A stretch of 64,000 nucleotides of DNA, taken from positions 1,612,001-1,676,000 of the forward strand of contig NZ_CP184360.1 in assembly GCF_048595755.1 (NCBI RefSeq), in the 5' to 3' direction. Under the pieces are notes generated by a model. That model made no database searches, was not told the origin of the DNA, and was given only the letters and a program-made list of their open reading frames with translations. Positions 25,220-34,344 of this stretch are shown in pieces. A program made the position numbers and the translations under genes. The DNA comes from Luteococcus sp048595755. GTDB lineage: Bacteria; Actinomycetota; Actinomycetes; Propionibacteriales; Propionibacteriaceae. The stretch's first letter is position 1, and each line of letters begins with the position of its first letter.

Positions 25220-26164
25220 ATGTCCTCCTTCAAGAAGATCCTTGCCACTGCAGCCGTCTCCGCGCTGGTGCTCACCGGCACGGCCGGTTGCAACCGAGAG
25301 GCCACCGACGCCGGTGGTTCCTCCGACAAGCCCAAGGTCATGCTGGCCTTGTCCACCCAGACCAACCCCTTCTTCGTGCAGCTGCGCGACGGAGCCCAGA
25401 AGAAGGCCGAGGAACTCGGCGTCGAGCTGCAGGTGCAAGATGCCTCCGATGATCCGGCCACGCAGACCAACCAGTTGAACAATGCCGCCACCGGTGACTT
25501 CGATGCAGTGATCGTCAACCCGACTGATTCCGATGCCGTCACCCCGGCCGTCAAGGCCCTCAACACGGCGAAGATCCCGGTCGTGGCCGTGGATCGCGGC
25601 GTGAACAACGCCGAAGTCGCCTCCTTTGTCTCCTCTGACAACGTGGCCGGCGGTGCGCAGGCTGCCCAGGAGCTGGCCAAGGTGCTGGGGGACAAGGGTG
25701 AGGTCATCGTCCTGCAGGGAACAGCAGGCACTTCTGCCAGCCGCGACCGTGGCAAGGGCTTCACCGAGGAGATCGCCAAGCACACCAACATCAAGGTAGT
25801 TGCCAAGCAGACTGCTGGTTTCGACCGCGCCAAGGCTCTTGACGTCACGACCAACTTGCTGCAGGCACATCCCAATGCCGTGGGTGTGTTCGCCGAGAAT
25901 GACGAGATGGCCCTCGGAGCGAGTGAGGCTGTTGGGGGCAAGGCGGGCAGCGCCATCAAGATCGTCGGCTTCGACGGCACCGCCGACGGCATCAAGGCCA
26001 TCGAGAGTGGCAAGTTGAACGGCACCATCGCCCAGCAGCCGGACAAGCTCGGTGCCTCTGCCGTGGAACAGGCAGCGGTTATCGCGAAGGGTGAGGCTGC
26101 CGAGAAGTCGGTGCCGATCGACGTCGTCACGGTCACCAAGCAGAACGTCGCGGAATACAAGTAA
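25220..26164 (+). CDS. rbsB: Ribose-binding lipoprotein RbsB
   Basis: The solute-binding protein of the transporter, tethered to the outer face of the membrane. Residues 1-24 are a lipoprotein signal with lipobox TAGC (Cys24). The mature part has the two-lobe fold: LALSTQTNPFFVQLRDGAQK at the start, NPTDSDAVTPAV, VDRGVNNAEV and FAENDEMALGA. Length 314 is typical. GAAAGGGAC precedes the ATG and the 55-bp gap from rbsC would allow higher expression of this component. Confidence 0.93.
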   Translation: MSSFKKILATAAVSALVLTGTAGCNREATDAGGSSDKPKVMLALSTQTNPFFVQLRDGAQKKAEELGVELQVQDASDDPATQTNQLNNAATGDFDAVIVNPTDSDAVTPAVKALNTAKIPVVAVDRGVNNAEVASFVSSDNVAGGAQAAQELAKVLGDKGEVIVLQGTAGTSASRDRGKGFTEEIAKHTNIKVVAKQTAGFDRAKALDVTTNLLQAHPNAVGVFAENDEMALGASEAVGGKAGSAIKIVGFDGTADGIKAIESGKLNGTIAQQPDKLGASAVEQAAVIAKGEAAEKSVPIDVVTVTKQNVAEYK

Positions 26165-26209
26165 GCACCAGCAGTCGAGGGCTTGTGCCTTCGACGGGAG
26201 GAGGATGAC

Positions 26210-27124
26210 GTGGCCGGGACCGTGGTCGTGGTTGGTTCCATCAATGCCGATCTGGGAGTGGAGGTGGATCGCTTTCCCCAGCCCGGGGAGACCCTCAATG
26301 GGCGGGGCGGGGTCCTTGCCCCCGGTGGCAAGGGGGCCAACCAGGCCCTGGCCGCGCGCCTCCAAGGTGCGCAGGTGAGCATGATCGGGGCGGTCGGTGA
26401 CGATGCTGCAGCAGATGCCGCCCTGCGTTTCCTGAGGGAAGCCGGCGTGCACCTCGAACGGCTGCATGTCGAGAGCGGGGCGACTGGTATCGCCTTGGTG
26501 ATGGTTGACGCGGCCGGTGAGAACCAGATCATCGTGATTCCGGGGGCCAATGCCAGCCTGAGTCCCGATCGGGTCGAACAGTGGTTGGACCAGACCGGTG
26601 ACGAGGTCGTCGTCATGCAGGGGGAGATCCCGGTCGAAACCATCGACCACGTCGCGGCCAGGACGAAGGGGCGTTTGGTGTTGAACCTGGCGCCTGTGGT
26701 GGGGGTGCGACGAGAGACGATCCTGCGCGCCGATCCGTTGGTGGTCAACGAACACGAAGCACGACTGGCGCTGCGCCTGCTCGATCCCGGTCATCCAGCG
26801 ATCGACGAGGAGCAAGAATTGGTTAGCGAGCTCATGGGGCAGGGGTGCCCCAGCGTCGTCATGACGCTCGGTTCCCGAGGCGCCCTGGTGGGTGACTCGT
26901 CGGGGATCCTCGAGGTCGCCTCGATCCGAGTCGAGGCGGTCGATTCCACCGGGGCGGGTGACGCCTTCGTCGGGACGCTGGCGGCTGATCTTGCCCTCGG
27001 GAAGAACCTCCAGGCCGCCTGTCGCCACGCGGCTGCTGCGGCAGCCTCGACCGTGGAGCACCGCGGGGCACAGTCCTCGTACTGGGCCATGGTCGATTCC
27101 CCGGACCAGCCAGAAAGGCAATGA
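26210..27124 (+). CDS. rbsK: Ribokinase
   Basis: Phosphorylates ribose to ribose-5-phosphate. A 305-residue PfkB-family kinase with the sugar-site motif PGGKGANQA (38-46) and the C-terminal signature DSTGAGDAFVGTLA, whose Asp is the catalytic base. The GTG start at 26210 is fixed by a strong GGGAGGAGG run 5-13 nt upstream; an upstream in-frame ATG would overlap that site. The stop overlaps the rbsD start. Confidence 0.93.
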   Translation: MAGTVVVVGSINADLGVEVDRFPQPGETLNGRGGVLAPGGKGANQALAARLQGAQVSMIGAVGDDAAADAALRFLREAGVHLERLHVESGATGIALVMVDAAGENQIIVIPGANASLSPDRVEQWLDQTGDEVVVMQGEIPVETIDHVAARTKGRLVLNLAPVVGVRRETILRADPLVVNEHEARLALRLLDPGHPAIDEEQELVSELMGQGCPSVVMTLGSRGALVGDSSGILEVASIRVEAVDSTGAGDAFVGTLAADLALGKNLQAACRHAAAAAASTVEHRGAQSSYWAMVDSPDQPERQ

Positions 27125-27507
27125 TGAAGAAGCATGGAGTATTGAATCCTGCCCTGTCGGCGCGGCTTGCGAGGCTTGGGCATCTGGACACCGTCGTGGT
27201 GGCCGACTGTGGGCTGCCGGTTCCCTCGGAGATTCCCGTGGTGGACTTGGCCTTGGTCTTCGGCGTGCCTCGATTCACCGAGGCGCTGGATGCCGTGCTG
27301 GGAGAACTGGTGGTGGAGCGCGCCTGGATCGCAGAGGAAGCGGTGGGGCAAGCTCCGCAGGAGTGGGTGGCCCAGCGCATCGACGAGGTCCACACCATCA
27401 GCCACGATGAGCTGAAGCAACGCATCGCGTCGGCCGCCTTCGTGCTGCGCACGGGTGAGACCACCAGTTACGCGAATGTGGTGCTGCAGTGCGGGGTGCC
27501 CTTCTGA
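27124..27507 (+). CDS. rbsD: D-ribose pyranase
   Basis: Interconverts beta-pyranose and beta-furanose ribose so that ribokinase gets its substrate. The 127-residue protein starts MKKHGVLNPALSARLARLGH, with the catalytic His at the end of that segment, and closes with ETTSYANVVLQCGVPF, whose Tyr is in the active site. Two consecutive ATGs exist; the second (27124) is better spaced from AAAGG. Last gene of the operon; no clear terminator follows. Confidence 0.92.
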   Translation: MKKHGVLNPALSARLARLGHLDTVVVADCGLPVPSEIPVVDLALVFGVPRFTEALDAVLGELVVERAWIAEEAVGQAPQEWVAQRIDEVHTISHDELKQRIASAAFVLRTGETTSYANVVLQCGVPF

Positions 27508-27569
27508 ATCGGGTTCCGGTGGGCGGTTCAGCATGCGTCCGTGGATTCGTGTCGTACCTGAAGCCCGCA

Positions 27570-27575
27570 TAGGCT
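27570..27575 (+). promoter_or_regulatory. -10 box of hemL (leaderless)
   Basis: TAGGCT, 7 nt before the hemL ATG. Confidence 0.5.
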
Positions 27576-27582
27576 GGCGGTC

Positions 27583-28908
27583 ATGCAACCCGTGCCTGCC
27601 TCCGACCAGTTGTTCGAGCGTGCCCAGAAGGTCATTCCCGGCGGGGTGAACTCGCCGGTGCGCGCCTACCGTGCCGTAGGCGGCACACCCCGGTTCATCA
27701 CCAGCGCCAAGGGCGCCTTCGTCACCGATTCCGACGGCAACGAGCTGGTCGACCTGGTGGGTTCGTGGGGGCCGATGATCCTCGGCCACGCGCATCCGCA
27801 GGTGCTGGACGCGGTGCAGGCCACCGCCGCGCGCGGCACCTCCTTCGGTGCTCCCACCGAACTCGAGGTGGAGCTGGCGGAACTCATCGTCGAGCGCACT
27901 CCGATCGAGATGGTGCGGCTGGTCAACTCGGGCACCGAGGCCACGATGAGCGTGCTGCGGCTGGCCCGCGGCATCACCGGCCGCAGCAAGATCGTGAAGT
28001 TCGCTGGCTGCTACCACGGTCACGTCGACTCGTTGCTGGTGGCTGCGGGCTCCGGCGTCGCGACACTGGGCGATGCGGCCAGCCGAGCCATCCCGTCGAG
28101 TCCCGGTGTGCCCGGTGTCGTCGCCGAGGACACCCTGGTGGCCCCCTACAACGACCGCGCAGCGGTGGAGAAGATCTTCGCCGAGCACGGTGACCAGATC
28201 GCGTGCATCATCACCGAGGCTGCGCCCGGCAACATGGGTGTCATCGAGCCCGGCACCGAGAAGGGCGAGCACTTCAACGCCTTCCTCAAGCGGATCGCCA
28301 ACGAGCACGGCGCGCTGTTCGTCAGCGACGAGGTGATGACCGGCTTCCGCGTCACCCGCAGCGGCCAGTTTGGCAAGGACGGCGTCGAGCCAGACCTGAT
28401 GACCTTCGGCAAGGTGATGGGTGGTGGCTTCCCGACGGCGGCCTTCGGCGGTCGCGCCGAGCTGATGCTGCACCTGTCGCCCGTCGGCGGGGTCTACCAG
28501 GCTGGCACCCTGAGCGGGAACCCCGTCGCCTCGGTGGCCGGTGCCACCACGTTGAAGCTGTGCACCGAGGACGTCTACGCGCACCTCGGCTCGATCTCGG
28601 AGGCACTGCAGAAGTCGGTGCACACCGCGCTGTCGGCCTTCGGCGTGCCGCACACCATCAACACCGCCAACAGCATGTTCAGCGTCTTCCTGGGCACCGA
28701 GGGGCCGGTGACCAACTACATCCAGGCGCAGGAGCAGAGCGATGCGGCCTTCGCGGCCTTCTTCCACGCCATGCTCGACCAGGGGATCTACCTGCCCCCG
28801 TCCGGCTACGAGTGCTGGTTCCTGTCGGCCGCCCATGACATGAATGTGGTCGACCGGATCGTCGAGGCCCTGCCCAAGGCGGCCGCCGCCGCCCGCAAGG
28901 CGCTGTGA
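27583..28908 (+). CDS. hemL: Glutamate-1-semialdehyde 2,1-aminomutase
   Basis: PLP enzyme making 5-aminolevulinate, the step after HemA. It has 441 residues; the PLP lysine is Lys277 in TFGKVMGGGFP, preceded by FVSDEVMTGFR, whose Asp holds the pyridine nitrogen. The start segment FERAQKVIPGGVNSPVRAYR is diagnostic. It has its own -10 box and is followed by the cytochrome c assembly genes, so heme supply and use are co-transcribed. Confidence 0.96.
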   Translation: MQPVPASDQLFERAQKVIPGGVNSPVRAYRAVGGTPRFITSAKGAFVTDSDGNELVDLVGSWGPMILGHAHPQVLDAVQATAARGTSFGAPTELEVELAELIVERTPIEMVRLVNSGTEATMSVLRLARGITGRSKIVKFAGCYHGHVDSLLVAAGSGVATLGDAASRAIPSSPGVPGVVAEDTLVAPYNDRAAVEKIFAEHGDQIACIITEAAPGNMGVIEPGTEKGEHFNAFLKRIANEHGALFVSDEVMTGFRVTRSGQFGKDGVEPDLMTFGKVMGGGFPTAAFGGRAELMLHLSPVGGVYQAGTLSGNPVASVAGATTLKLCTEDVYAHLGSISEALQKSVHTALSAFGVPHTINTANSMFSVFLGTEGPVTNYIQAQEQSDAAFAAFFHAMLDQGIYLPPSGYECWFLSAAHDMNVVDRIVEALPKAAAAARKAL

Positions 28909-28910
28909 CG

Positions 28911-29510
28911 ATGGACGACTTCGCCCCGCTCGGCCGGGCTGGTCATCGGCGTCGCGACCTGCTCAGGCTGTGCGCCGGCCTGCCGCTGCTGGGCTTGGCT
29001 GCCTGCACCGACTCCAGCGGGGCCAGCGAGGAGGAGGGGTTTGCCACCGGCGACGGCAGCTACACCCGCATCGCCCCCGGCGATCGCAAGCCGGTGCCGG
29101 AGCTGGCCGGTGAGACCCTCGACGGCAAGAAGCTCTCGCTGGCCGACTTCACCGGTCAGGTGGTGGTGCTCAATGTGTGGGGTTCGTGGTGCTCGCCATG
29201 CCGCCACGAGGCGCCGCAGCTGGTGAAGGCCGCCCAGCAGACCAAGGGCAAGGCCCAGTTCATCGGACTGAACACCCGAGACCTGAACAAGGCACAGGCC
29301 CAGGCCTTCGTGCGCAGTTTCGGGCTGCCCTTCCCGAGCATCCACGATCCCAAGGGCGAACTGCTGCTCAAGTTCGGCGCTCTGCCGCCCAAGGCCATCC
29401 CCAGCACCCTGGTGATCGACACCAAGGGGCGCATGGCCGCGCGAGTGCTGGGCGAGACCACCGCCAGCACCCTGGTGGGCACCGTCGAAGACATCGCGGC
29501 CGGCAAGTAG
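28911..29510 (+). CDS. TlpA/ResA-like thioredoxin-fold lipoprotein
   Basis: Extracytoplasmic thiol reductase, probably keeping apocytochrome c cysteines reduced. The 199-residue product from ATG 28911 has a signal with RRDLLR (Tat-like) and lipobox LAAC (Cys32), then a thioredoxin fold with WGSWCSPCRHEA (Cys94, Cys97) and a cis-Pro in AIPSTLVID. A GTG at 28905 overlapping the hemL stop is an alternative start. It precedes ccdA, which supplies its electrons. Confidence 0.88.
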   Translation: MDDFAPLGRAGHRRRDLLRLCAGLPLLGLAACTDSSGASEEEGFATGDGSYTRIAPGDRKPVPELAGETLDGKKLSLADFTGQVVVLNVWGSWCSPCRHEAPQLVKAAQQTKGKAQFIGLNTRDLNKAQAQAFVRSFGLPFPSIHDPKGELLLKFGALPPKAIPSTLVIDTKGRMAARVLGETTASTLVGTVEDIAAGK

Positions 29511-29517
29511 GACGACG

Positions 29518-30306
29518 ATGGGTGAACTGTTGCCTGCCGTGCCGGTGGGGCCGGTGCTGCTGCAGGGCTGGGTGGAGTCTGCCATGGGGGGCACCATGCT
29601 GCTGGCGATTCCGGTGGCCGTGCTCGCGGGTCTGGTCAGCTTCTTCTCACCCTGCGTGCTGCCCTTGCTGCCCGGCTACCTGAGCTTCGCCACGGGGCTG
29701 AGCGCCTCGGAGGTGCAGGAAGGCAGCCGACGGGGACGGATGTTGCTGGGCACCGTCTTGTTCGTGCTGGGATTCGCCGTCGTCTTCGTCGCCACCGGCG
29801 CCCTGGTCGGCGGCATCGGTGCCTCGCTGATCCAGCACCAGCGCGGCATCAACATCGGTGTGGGCGTGCTGACCATCCTGCTGGGCCTCGTCTTCATGGG
29901 CCTGGTGCCGATCGGCCAGCGAGACCTGCGGGTGCACCGGCTGCCCCGCCTGGGACTGATGGCCGCCCCGCTGCTGGGAATGGTCTTCGGCGTCGGCTGG
30001 ACCCCCTGCATCGGGCCCGCCCTGAGCGTGGTGCTCGGCTTGTCCTTCAACGAGGCCTCACAAAGCCGAGGCGCCCTGCTGGCCTTCTGCTATGCCCTGG
30101 GTCTTGGCCTGCCCTTCGTCGTGGCCGGGTTGGCCATGTCGCGGATGGCCGGCGCGATCGGCTGGGTCAGGAACCATCAGCGGCTGGTGCAGCGCCTGGG
30201 AGGCGGGCTGATGGTGGTGGTGGGTGTCATGCTGGTGAGCGGCCTGTGGGATGCCGCCATGGCCATCCTGCGCCAGTGGGCCGTCAACTGGGGCACCCCG
30301 ATCTGA
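29518..30306 (+). CDS. ccdA: Cytochrome c biogenesis transmembrane protein CcdA
   Basis: Carries reducing equivalents from cytoplasmic thioredoxin across the membrane to the ResA-like protein. A 262-residue DsbD-family protein with six membrane helices; the two redox cysteines lie in SFFSPCVLPLLPGYLS and GWTPCIGPALS. It follows the thioredoxin gene by 7 nt and precedes resB. Confidence 0.94.
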   Translation: MGELLPAVPVGPVLLQGWVESAMGGTMLLAIPVAVLAGLVSFFSPCVLPLLPGYLSFATGLSASEVQEGSRRGRMLLGTVLFVLGFAVVFVATGALVGGIGASLIQHQRGINIGVGVLTILLGLVFMGLVPIGQRDLRVHRLPRLGLMAAPLLGMVFGVGWTPCIGPALSVVLGLSFNEASQSRGALLAFCYALGLGLPFVVAGLAMSRMAGAIGWVRNHQRLVQRLGGGLMVVVGVMLVSGLWDAAMAILRQWAVNWGTPI

Positions 30307-30379
30307 TGCGAACACACCGCACACCAGTGTTGCCGAGCACGTCGCCGTCGAGCACGGTGTCGAGAGCCGAGAGGAATCG

Positions 30380-31942
30380 ATGAGCACGAGCCAGACCCGA
30401 CCGCAGGCCATGCGGCCAGGCGAGCTGCTGCGTTGGGCCTGGACGCAGCTGACCAGCATGCGCACCGCCCTGACGCTGCTCTTCCTGCTGGCCCTGGGCG
30501 CCATCCCCGGCTCGGTGATCCCGCAGCGCAGCCAGTCGGCCATCAAGGTGAGCGACTTCAAGGAGAACAATCCCGGTCTCGACCGCTTCTACGAGCCCCT
30601 GGGCATGTACGACGTGTACACCTCGCCCTGGTTCAGTGCGATCTACCTGTTGCTGACCGGCAGCCTGATCGGCTGCATCGTGCCGCGCATCCGCGTCTAC
30701 TGGAAAGCGGTGCGGGGACGCCCCTCGCGCATCCCGTCGCGGCTGGACCGCTTGCCGGAGCACCGGCTGGTGGCAGCCACCGAGGGTGACGGCCTGGACC
30801 GCGCCGAACAGTGGCTGCGCAAGCGTCGCTTCCGCACCGAGCGCACCACGCTGGACGACGGCACCGAGGGGATCAGCGCCGAGCGTGGCTACCTGCGCGA
30901 GTTCGGCAACCTGCTCTTCCACCTCAGCCTGGTGGTCATGCTGTTGGGCGTGGCCTGGAACAACCTGCTGGGCTTCAAGGGCTCGACGATCATGGTGGAG
31001 GGCCAGGGCTTCAGCAACTCCATCACGCAGTACGACGAGTACCGCGCCGGCTCTTGGGTGGACACCGACAACCTCACGCCTTTCACCATGGACCTCAAGC
31101 GTTTCATCGTGAAGTTCGAGACCGGCCAGGTGCAACGTGGCGCCGCCCGCGAGTTCCGCGCGGAGATCGACGTCCACGAGGGGGAGAGCACCCGCTCGGA
31201 GACGGTGCGGGTGAACCATCCCGTGACGGTCGCCGGCAACAAGGTCCACCTGATCGGCCACGGCTACGCCGCCCACGTCACCGTCACCGACGGCAAGGGA
31301 GAGGCCGCCTGGTCAGGCCCGGTGGTCTTCTTGCCGCAGGACGGCAACTTCACTTCCTCGGGCGTCATCAAGGCCCCCGACGCTCGCCCCGAGCGCCTGG
31401 CGATGCAGGGCGTCTTCCTGCCCACCGCCCCCGAGGAAGGGATGATGGGCCAGTCGATCTTCCCCGACGCCTTCAACCCCAAGCTCTTCCTCAACGCCTG
31501 GTACGGCCCGCCGAAGCAGGAGACCGGCAAGCCCGAGAACATCTACGCGCTGGACACCAGCGACATGACGCAGTTCACCCAGGATGGCGACATCGTCCGC
31601 TTCATGCTGGAGCCCGGGCAGGGCTTCGACCTGCCCGACGGCAAGGGCAGCGTCACCTTCGACGGCTGGTCGCGCTGGAGCAAGGTGCAGATCAGCCGGG
31701 CTCCGGGCCTGCCGCTGCTCTTCGGCTCGGTGGCCGCCGGCATCATCGGCCTGTGCCTGAGCCTGTTCGTCCGCCCGCGCCGTTTGTGGGTGCGCACCCG
31801 AGTGGCGCAGGATGGCAGCCAGCAGATCGAGGTGGCCGGTCTGGACCGCGCCGATGCCCGCACCGGGCTGACCGAACACGTGGACGAACTGGCCGCAGCC
31901 GCCGCGGGCACCGCCGGCGAGCACAGCAAGGAGAAGAAGTGA
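30380..31942 (+). CDS. resB: Cytochrome c biogenesis protein ResB (Ccs1)
   Basis: With CcsB it forms the system-II heme export and ligation complex. The 520-residue protein starts at ATG 30380 with GAGAGG upstream. It has a hydrophobic helix near residue 30 (ALTLLFLLALGAIPGSVIPQ), two more by residue 190, a large extracytoplasmic domain and a last helix (LLFGSVAAGIIGLCLSLFV). The stop overlaps the ccsB GTG. Confidence 0.92.
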   Translation: MSTSQTRPQAMRPGELLRWAWTQLTSMRTALTLLFLLALGAIPGSVIPQRSQSAIKVSDFKENNPGLDRFYEPLGMYDVYTSPWFSAIYLLLTGSLIGCIVPRIRVYWKAVRGRPSRIPSRLDRLPEHRLVAATEGDGLDRAEQWLRKRRFRTERTTLDDGTEGISAERGYLREFGNLLFHLSLVVMLLGVAWNNLLGFKGSTIMVEGQGFSNSITQYDEYRAGSWVDTDNLTPFTMDLKRFIVKFETGQVQRGAAREFRAEIDVHEGESTRSETVRVNHPVTVAGNKVHLIGHGYAAHVTVTDGKGEAAWSGPVVFLPQDGNFTSSGVIKAPDARPERLAMQGVFLPTAPEEGMMGQSIFPDAFNPKLFLNAWYGPPKQETGKPENIYALDTSDMTQFTQDGDIVRFMLEPGQGFDLPDGKGSVTFDGWSRWSKVQISRAPGLPLLFGSVAAGIIGLCLSLFVRPRRLWVRTRVAQDGSQQIEVAGLDRADARTGLTEHVDELAAAAAGTAGEHSKEKK

Positions 31943-32847
31943 GAATCGAGGAACTCTCGGCGTTGGGGATCGTCACCGCCGCGGTGGTCTACCTGATCGC
32001 CTTCATGGCGCACTCCATGGAGTGGGCTGCCGCGCGCGGTCTGCCGGTCGTCGGCGACGACGAGCCCCTCACCCCGGAGCGTGAGAAGTCCTTGGTTCGG
32101 GTGGACATGTACGGACGCATGGGGCTGGGCCTGACGGTGGTCGGGTTCCTGGCGCACCTGGTGGGCACCGTGCTGCGCGGCGTGGCCGCCGAGCGCTTCC
32201 CCTGGGGCAACATGTACGAGTTCACCATCTCGTCGCTGCTGTTCGCCGTGCTGGTCTACCTGGTGCTGGCCTTCACCAAGGACATGCGCTGGCTGGGCCT
32301 GCCCATGTCCCTGTTGCTGGCCGTCGGCAATGGGCTGGCTGCCACCGTCTTCTACGTCGCGGTCGCGCCGCTGGTCCCGGCACTGCACTCGGTCTGGTTC
32401 ATCATCCACATCGTCGCCGCCGCCATCGCCGGTGCCGCCTTCAACGTGGGTGGCATGGCCGCCATCATCTACATCTTCCAGCACCGCGCCGAGCAGCGCG
32501 GCGGCGAACGCAGCGGCTACCTGGCCAAGCTGCCCAGCGCCAAGGCGATGGACACCTTCTCCTACCGGATGCACGCCTTCGCCTTCCCACTGTGGACCTT
32601 CACCATCGCCGCCGGTTCCATCTGGGCCGAATACGCCTGGGGGCGCTTCTGGGGTTGGGACCCCAAGGAGACCTGGAGCCTGGTCACCTGGGTGATCTAC
32701 GCCATGTACCTGCACGCCCGGGCCACCGCCGGCTGGCGCGGCGTGGCCGCCGCGGTGATCGCGATCATCGGCGTGGTGAGCTTCTGGTTCAACTTCGTCG
32801 GCGTGAACCTGGTCTTCAGCGGCCTGCACTCCTACGCGGGAATCTGA
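31939..32847 (+). CDS. ccsB: Cytochrome c biogenesis protein CcsB (CcsA/ResC)
   Basis: Heme-handling half of the system-II synthetase. A 302-residue, roughly eight-helix membrane protein with the tryptophan-rich WWD motif WGRFWGWDPKETWSL near residue 230 and flanking conserved histidines (IIHI, RMHAF). GTG start overlapping resB; the stop overlaps a small membrane-protein gene (TGATG). Confidence 0.94.
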   Translation: MRIEELSALGIVTAAVVYLIAFMAHSMEWAAARGLPVVGDDEPLTPEREKSLVRVDMYGRMGLGLTVVGFLAHLVGTVLRGVAAERFPWGNMYEFTISSLLFAVLVYLVLAFTKDMRWLGLPMSLLLAVGNGLAATVFYVAVAPLVPALHSVWFIIHIVAAAIAGAAFNVGGMAAIIYIFQHRAEQRGGERSGYLAKLPSAKAMDTFSYRMHAFAFPLWTFTIAAGSIWAEYAWGRFWGWDPKETWSLVTWVIYAMYLHARATAGWRGVAAAVIAIIGVVSFWFNFVGVNLVFSGLHSYAGI

Positions 32848-33134
32848 TGGCCACCCCACCCCTGCAGCCCCAGCCTGGCCGCCCCGAAGGCGGACCCCGC
32901 TGGCTCCCACTGGCCACCATCGCGGCCGCCGTGCTGTGCGCCGTCGTGCTGCCCGTGACGCATCACGTCGGCGAGATCGTGCCGATGCTGTTCATGGTGC
33001 TCATCGCCCTGCTGGGCCTGGCCGGGGCCTGGGTCAGCGTCGTGCAGGACCGCAAGCCGCTGGCAGTGGCCAACCTGGCCGCCGGGGCCTTCCTGGTGCC
33101 CTTGGTGCTGGCCGCCTCGGCCCTGCTCTCCTGA
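32847..33134 (+). CDS. Small two- to three-helix membrane protein in the ccs operon
   Basis: A 95-residue protein I cannot name. It has a proline-rich N-terminus, then hydrophobic segments LATIAAAVLCAVVLPV, IVPMLFMVLIALLGLAGAWV and LAAGAFLVPLVLAASALL. The ATG shares a base with the ccsB stop, so it is translationally coupled to cytochrome c assembly and may assist it. No cysteines for redox chemistry; HH at about residue 38. Confidence 0.72.
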   Translation: MATPPLQPQPGRPEGGPRWLPLATIAAAVLCAVVLPVTHHVGEIVPMLFMVLIALLGLAGAWVSVVQDRKPLAVANLAAGAFLVPLVLAASALLS

Positions 33135-33157
33135 GCCGTCCTGCACGCCGCGGCGAC

Positions 33158-33163
33158 TAGGCT
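33158..33163 (+). promoter_or_regulatory. -10 box of the SDR gene (leaderless)
   Basis: TAGGCT, 6 nt before the ATG at 33170. Confidence 0.5.
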
Positions 33164-33169
33164 GGTTGC

Positions 33170-33940
33170 ATGCATGCACTCGTGACTGGAGCATCCGGCG
33201 GCCTGGGGCAGGCCTTCTGCGAACACCTGGCGGAGCAGGGCCATGACGTGGTGCTGGTGAGCCGCCGGACCGACGAGCTGGAACGCACTGCCGCCGGGCT
33301 GCGGGAACGCTACGGCGTCCAGACGGTCGTCCTGGGCGCCGACCTGTCCGAGGAGTCGGTGCGCAATGACCTGGCCGCAGACCTACGTGCCCGCGGCATC
33401 CAGGTGGACGTGCTGGTCAACAATGCAGGGTTCGGTACCATCGGAGACTTCGTCGAGGCCGACGTCGATCGCATGAATGACGAGGTGGGGCTCAACTGCG
33501 CGGCGGTGGTCCACCTGTGTCGCCTGCTGCTGCCGGGAATGCTGGAGCGCGGCCGCGGATCCATCGTCAACGTCGCCAGCACCGCCGCCTTCCAGCCGAT
33601 CCCCACGATGGCGGTCTACGCGGCCACCAAGGCCTTCGTGTTGAGCTTCACCCACGCCCTGTGGGAGGAGACGCGCGACACCCCGGTGCGGGTCACCGCC
33701 ATCTGCCCCGGCCCCACCGACACCCCCTTCTTCGACTCCGCCGGGGACGACAAGGTGCTCTCGCGCCGACGCACCCCGCAGCAGGTGGTGGCCAGCACCT
33801 TCAAGGCCCTCGAACGACGCGCGCCCAGCGTCACCGACGGCCTGCTCAATGCCGTCCAGGGGCAGGTCGCGAGGCATTCCCCGGTCAGGATCGCCGTGCC
33901 GGTGGCCCGCCGCGTGGTGCGCCCCACGGGCCGCAAGTGA
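33170..33940 (+). CDS. Short-chain dehydrogenase/reductase
   Basis: A 256-residue classical SDR. NAD(P) motif TGASGGLG at 6-13, structural NNAG (84-87), and the catalytic set Ser137, Tyr150 and Lys154 (YAATK) are all in place; PGPTDTPFF follows. The arginine pair at the end of strand 2 (VSRRTDEL) favours NADPH. Substrate unknown. Its stop overlaps ychJ, heading a unit that continues into modABC. Confidence 0.85.
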   Translation: MHALVTGASGGLGQAFCEHLAEQGHDVVLVSRRTDELERTAAGLRERYGVQTVVLGADLSEESVRNDLAADLRARGIQVDVLVNNAGFGTIGDFVEADVDRMNDEVGLNCAAVVHLCRLLLPGMLERGRGSIVNVASTAAFQPIPTMAVYAATKAFVLSFTHALWEETRDTPVRVTAICPGPTDTPFFDSAGDDKVLSRRRTPQQVVASTFKALERRAPSVTDGLLNAVQGQVARHSPVRIAVPVARRVVRPTGRK

Positions 33941-34344
33941 GCACCCGACTCGACGCCGAGCCGTGCCCCTGTGGCAGTGGGGCACGCTTCGGGCAATGCT
34001 GTGGGCCGCTGCTCGACGGGCACCCGGCCGCCACCGCCGAGGCACTGATGCGCTCGCGCTATGCGGCCTTCGCGCTGGCCGGACGCCACCCCGGGGCCGG
34101 CGACCACCTGTGGCGCACCTGGCATCCGGCCAATCGACCTGCCGATGCGACCCCCGACCCGGCCCAGCAGTGGGAGGGGCTCACCGTCACCGAGGTGGTC
34201 GACGGCGGTGAGGACGACCAGGCCGGGGAGGTCAGCTTCGTCGCCAGGTGGCGCCAGGGCCGAGCCAGGGGAGTGCTCAGCGAACGCAGCTTCTTCGTGC
34301 GACGGGCGGGTCGCTGGGTCTACCTGGACGGTGAGGTGACCTGA
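33937..34344 (+). CDS. YchJ-family SEC-C motif protein
   Basis: A 135-residue protein with an N-terminal SEC-C zinc motif (CPCGSG..FGQCC, Cys10, 12, 21, 22) followed by an NTF2-like domain with MRSRYAAFALAG and the C-terminal strand RSFFVRRAGRWVYLDGE. This is the UPF0225/YchJ family, whose function is unsettled. The GTG overlaps the SDR stop and its stop shares a base with modA. Confidence 0.85.
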   Translation: MSTRLDAEPCPCGSGARFGQCCGPLLDGHPAATAEALMRSRYAAFALAGRHPGAGDHLWRTWHPANRPADATPDPAQQWEGLTVTEVVDGGEDDQAGEVSFVARWRQGRARGVLSERSFFVRRAGRWVYLDGEVT

